DNA of 64,000 nucleotides, taken from Sitta carolinensis (taxonomy: Eukaryota > Chordata > Aves > Passeriformes > Sittidae). The stretch spans positions 106,020,410-106,084,409 of the forward strand of contig CM063284.1 in the NCBI GenBank assembly GCA_032173965.1, given 5' to 3'. The notes beneath the pieces are model-generated. The model was not told where the DNA came from. It saw nothing but the letters and a program-made list of their open reading frames with translations, and made no database searches. Below, one piece after another: positions 63,254 to 64,000 of the stretch. The position numbers and the translations under genes are program-made. Every line of letters starts with the position of its first letter. Positions within the stretch are counted from its first letter, which is position 1.

Positions 63254-64000
63254 TCACACATGGTAACGCAGCTCCAGCCCTAAGTGGCTTTCCAAACTAT
63301 CGTAGGTCTTGAGGATTTGGCTGCAGATGTATTGGGCTGGAAGGATATCAGGCCAGCCCTGGTGCAAGAGGCTGCACACAAAACAAACTTCTTGGCCCCA
63401 TGTAGGAAATGCCAGAGGACCTGGAGAGCAGGAAGAGGTGCCAGCCACATCTGTCCCCACAGCACGATGGGGTTTATCATGCTATTAGAGCCAGTCCATG
63501 AGCACAGTACCATGTACATAATAGCTGGTGCTTGCCTGAGACACTCTGGCAGCCTCTTTGCTGCCATGTTACACTACCTAGATTGAAAAAACAAACTATT
63601 TGAATATTCTTCCAAGTGTGTCATGCCGGCGTACTTTATACCCCAAATTTGGGCTTAAAATTAATGAATCTGGGGGACATGATTTTCTGAGCTCTAGAAG
63701 TCCAGTAATAGTCTAAAACTGTTCATGCCATCGCTGGAAATCACAGAAATTAGAGCTTTCTCATCGCCTCATATAGAAGTTTACACTGCTGTAAACAGGT
63801 GGAAACAAATGTAAAACACCTGACAGAATTGTAAAGTTACTGCACCAGCTGTGAGATAACTGAGGGGTAGTACCTGGTGGTGCTGGCCAAGGTGGAGCTG
63901 GTCACACATTTGTAAGAGCAGTTGGGGAATACAGGAAGCTGATTTTAAATACAGAAAATCAGAAGGGCTGTCACTACTCCAGCTTTCTAGGGCTGGCAAG
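63254..64000. other. Non-coding stretch to the window end
   Basis: Overlapping open frames of about 95-100 codons on both strands (63,280-63,586) mirror one another, so at least one is a shadow; neither is recognised. The last 400 bp hold nothing identifiable. Confidence 0.45.

Noticed and set aside
63280..63586. Antiparallel open frames of 95 and 100 codons
   Set aside because: They mirror each other on opposite strands; no family, start context or splice signal favours either.
1..64000. CRISPR array, operons, phage, toxin or defence genes
   Set aside because: Composition, CR1 repeats and lack of long coding frames indicate vertebrate nuclear DNA; no spaced identical repeats or bacterial-type gene clusters are present.

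Overview
The window looks like ordinary non-coding DNA (intergenic or large-intron) from a bird genome. The main evidence is a small set of CR1-type LINE 3' ends. The clearest, at 51.48-51.66 kb, carries the sauropsid CR1 tail and ends in the ATTCTATG-type 8-bp repeat. Mammalian Alu, L1 and B-type repeats are absent, interspersed repeats are sparse, most of the sequence is A+T-rich, and there are a few isolated CpG-rich islets. A non-avian sauropsid cannot be excluded, but the low repeat load favours a bird. No bacterial, viral or organellar gene was recognised.

No protein-coding, rRNA or tRNA gene could be identified with confidence. Open frames are mostly short. The longest (about 340-410 codons) are artefacts of a purine microsatellite. 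The next (about 180-216 codons) have no recognisable domain and are reported only as observations.

Layout: 1-13.6 kb is A+T-rich non-coding DNA with a degenerate 8-bp tandem repeat (751-814) and a CR1 tail (about 3.07-3.15 kb). A CpG-enriched patch lies at 13.68-14.42 kb. A 1.14-kb (GAAA)n/(GAAAA)n polypurine microsatellite fills 16,381-17,522. It is followed at 18.14-18.60 kb by a compact CpG island with GC boxes, G-rich and C/T-rich tracts, a well-placed ATG and donor-like sites, making it the best promoter/first-exon candidate. From 19.7 to 34.3 kb the sequence is again A+T-rich, with one old CR1-like fragment. At 34.3-35.34 kb a second CpG island contains a roughly 17-copy, 30-bp G+C-rich minisatellite beside a near-perfect HNF1-type palindrome. 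From 35.4 to 64 kb there is non-coding DNA with a third small CpG cluster (47.9-48.13 kb), two more CR1 tails (51.5 and 53.4 kb), several homopolymer or dinucleotide tracts, and some A+T-rich segments that read like conserved non-coding elements.

No operon-like or multi-gene system is visible. The items most worth checking are the minisatellite-bearing CpG island, the 18.1-18.6 kb island as a hidden transcription start, the long uninterrupted polypurine tract, and a cluster of minus-strand open frames at 60.9-63.2 kb. All functional statements are inference, because no similarity search or expression data could be consulted.
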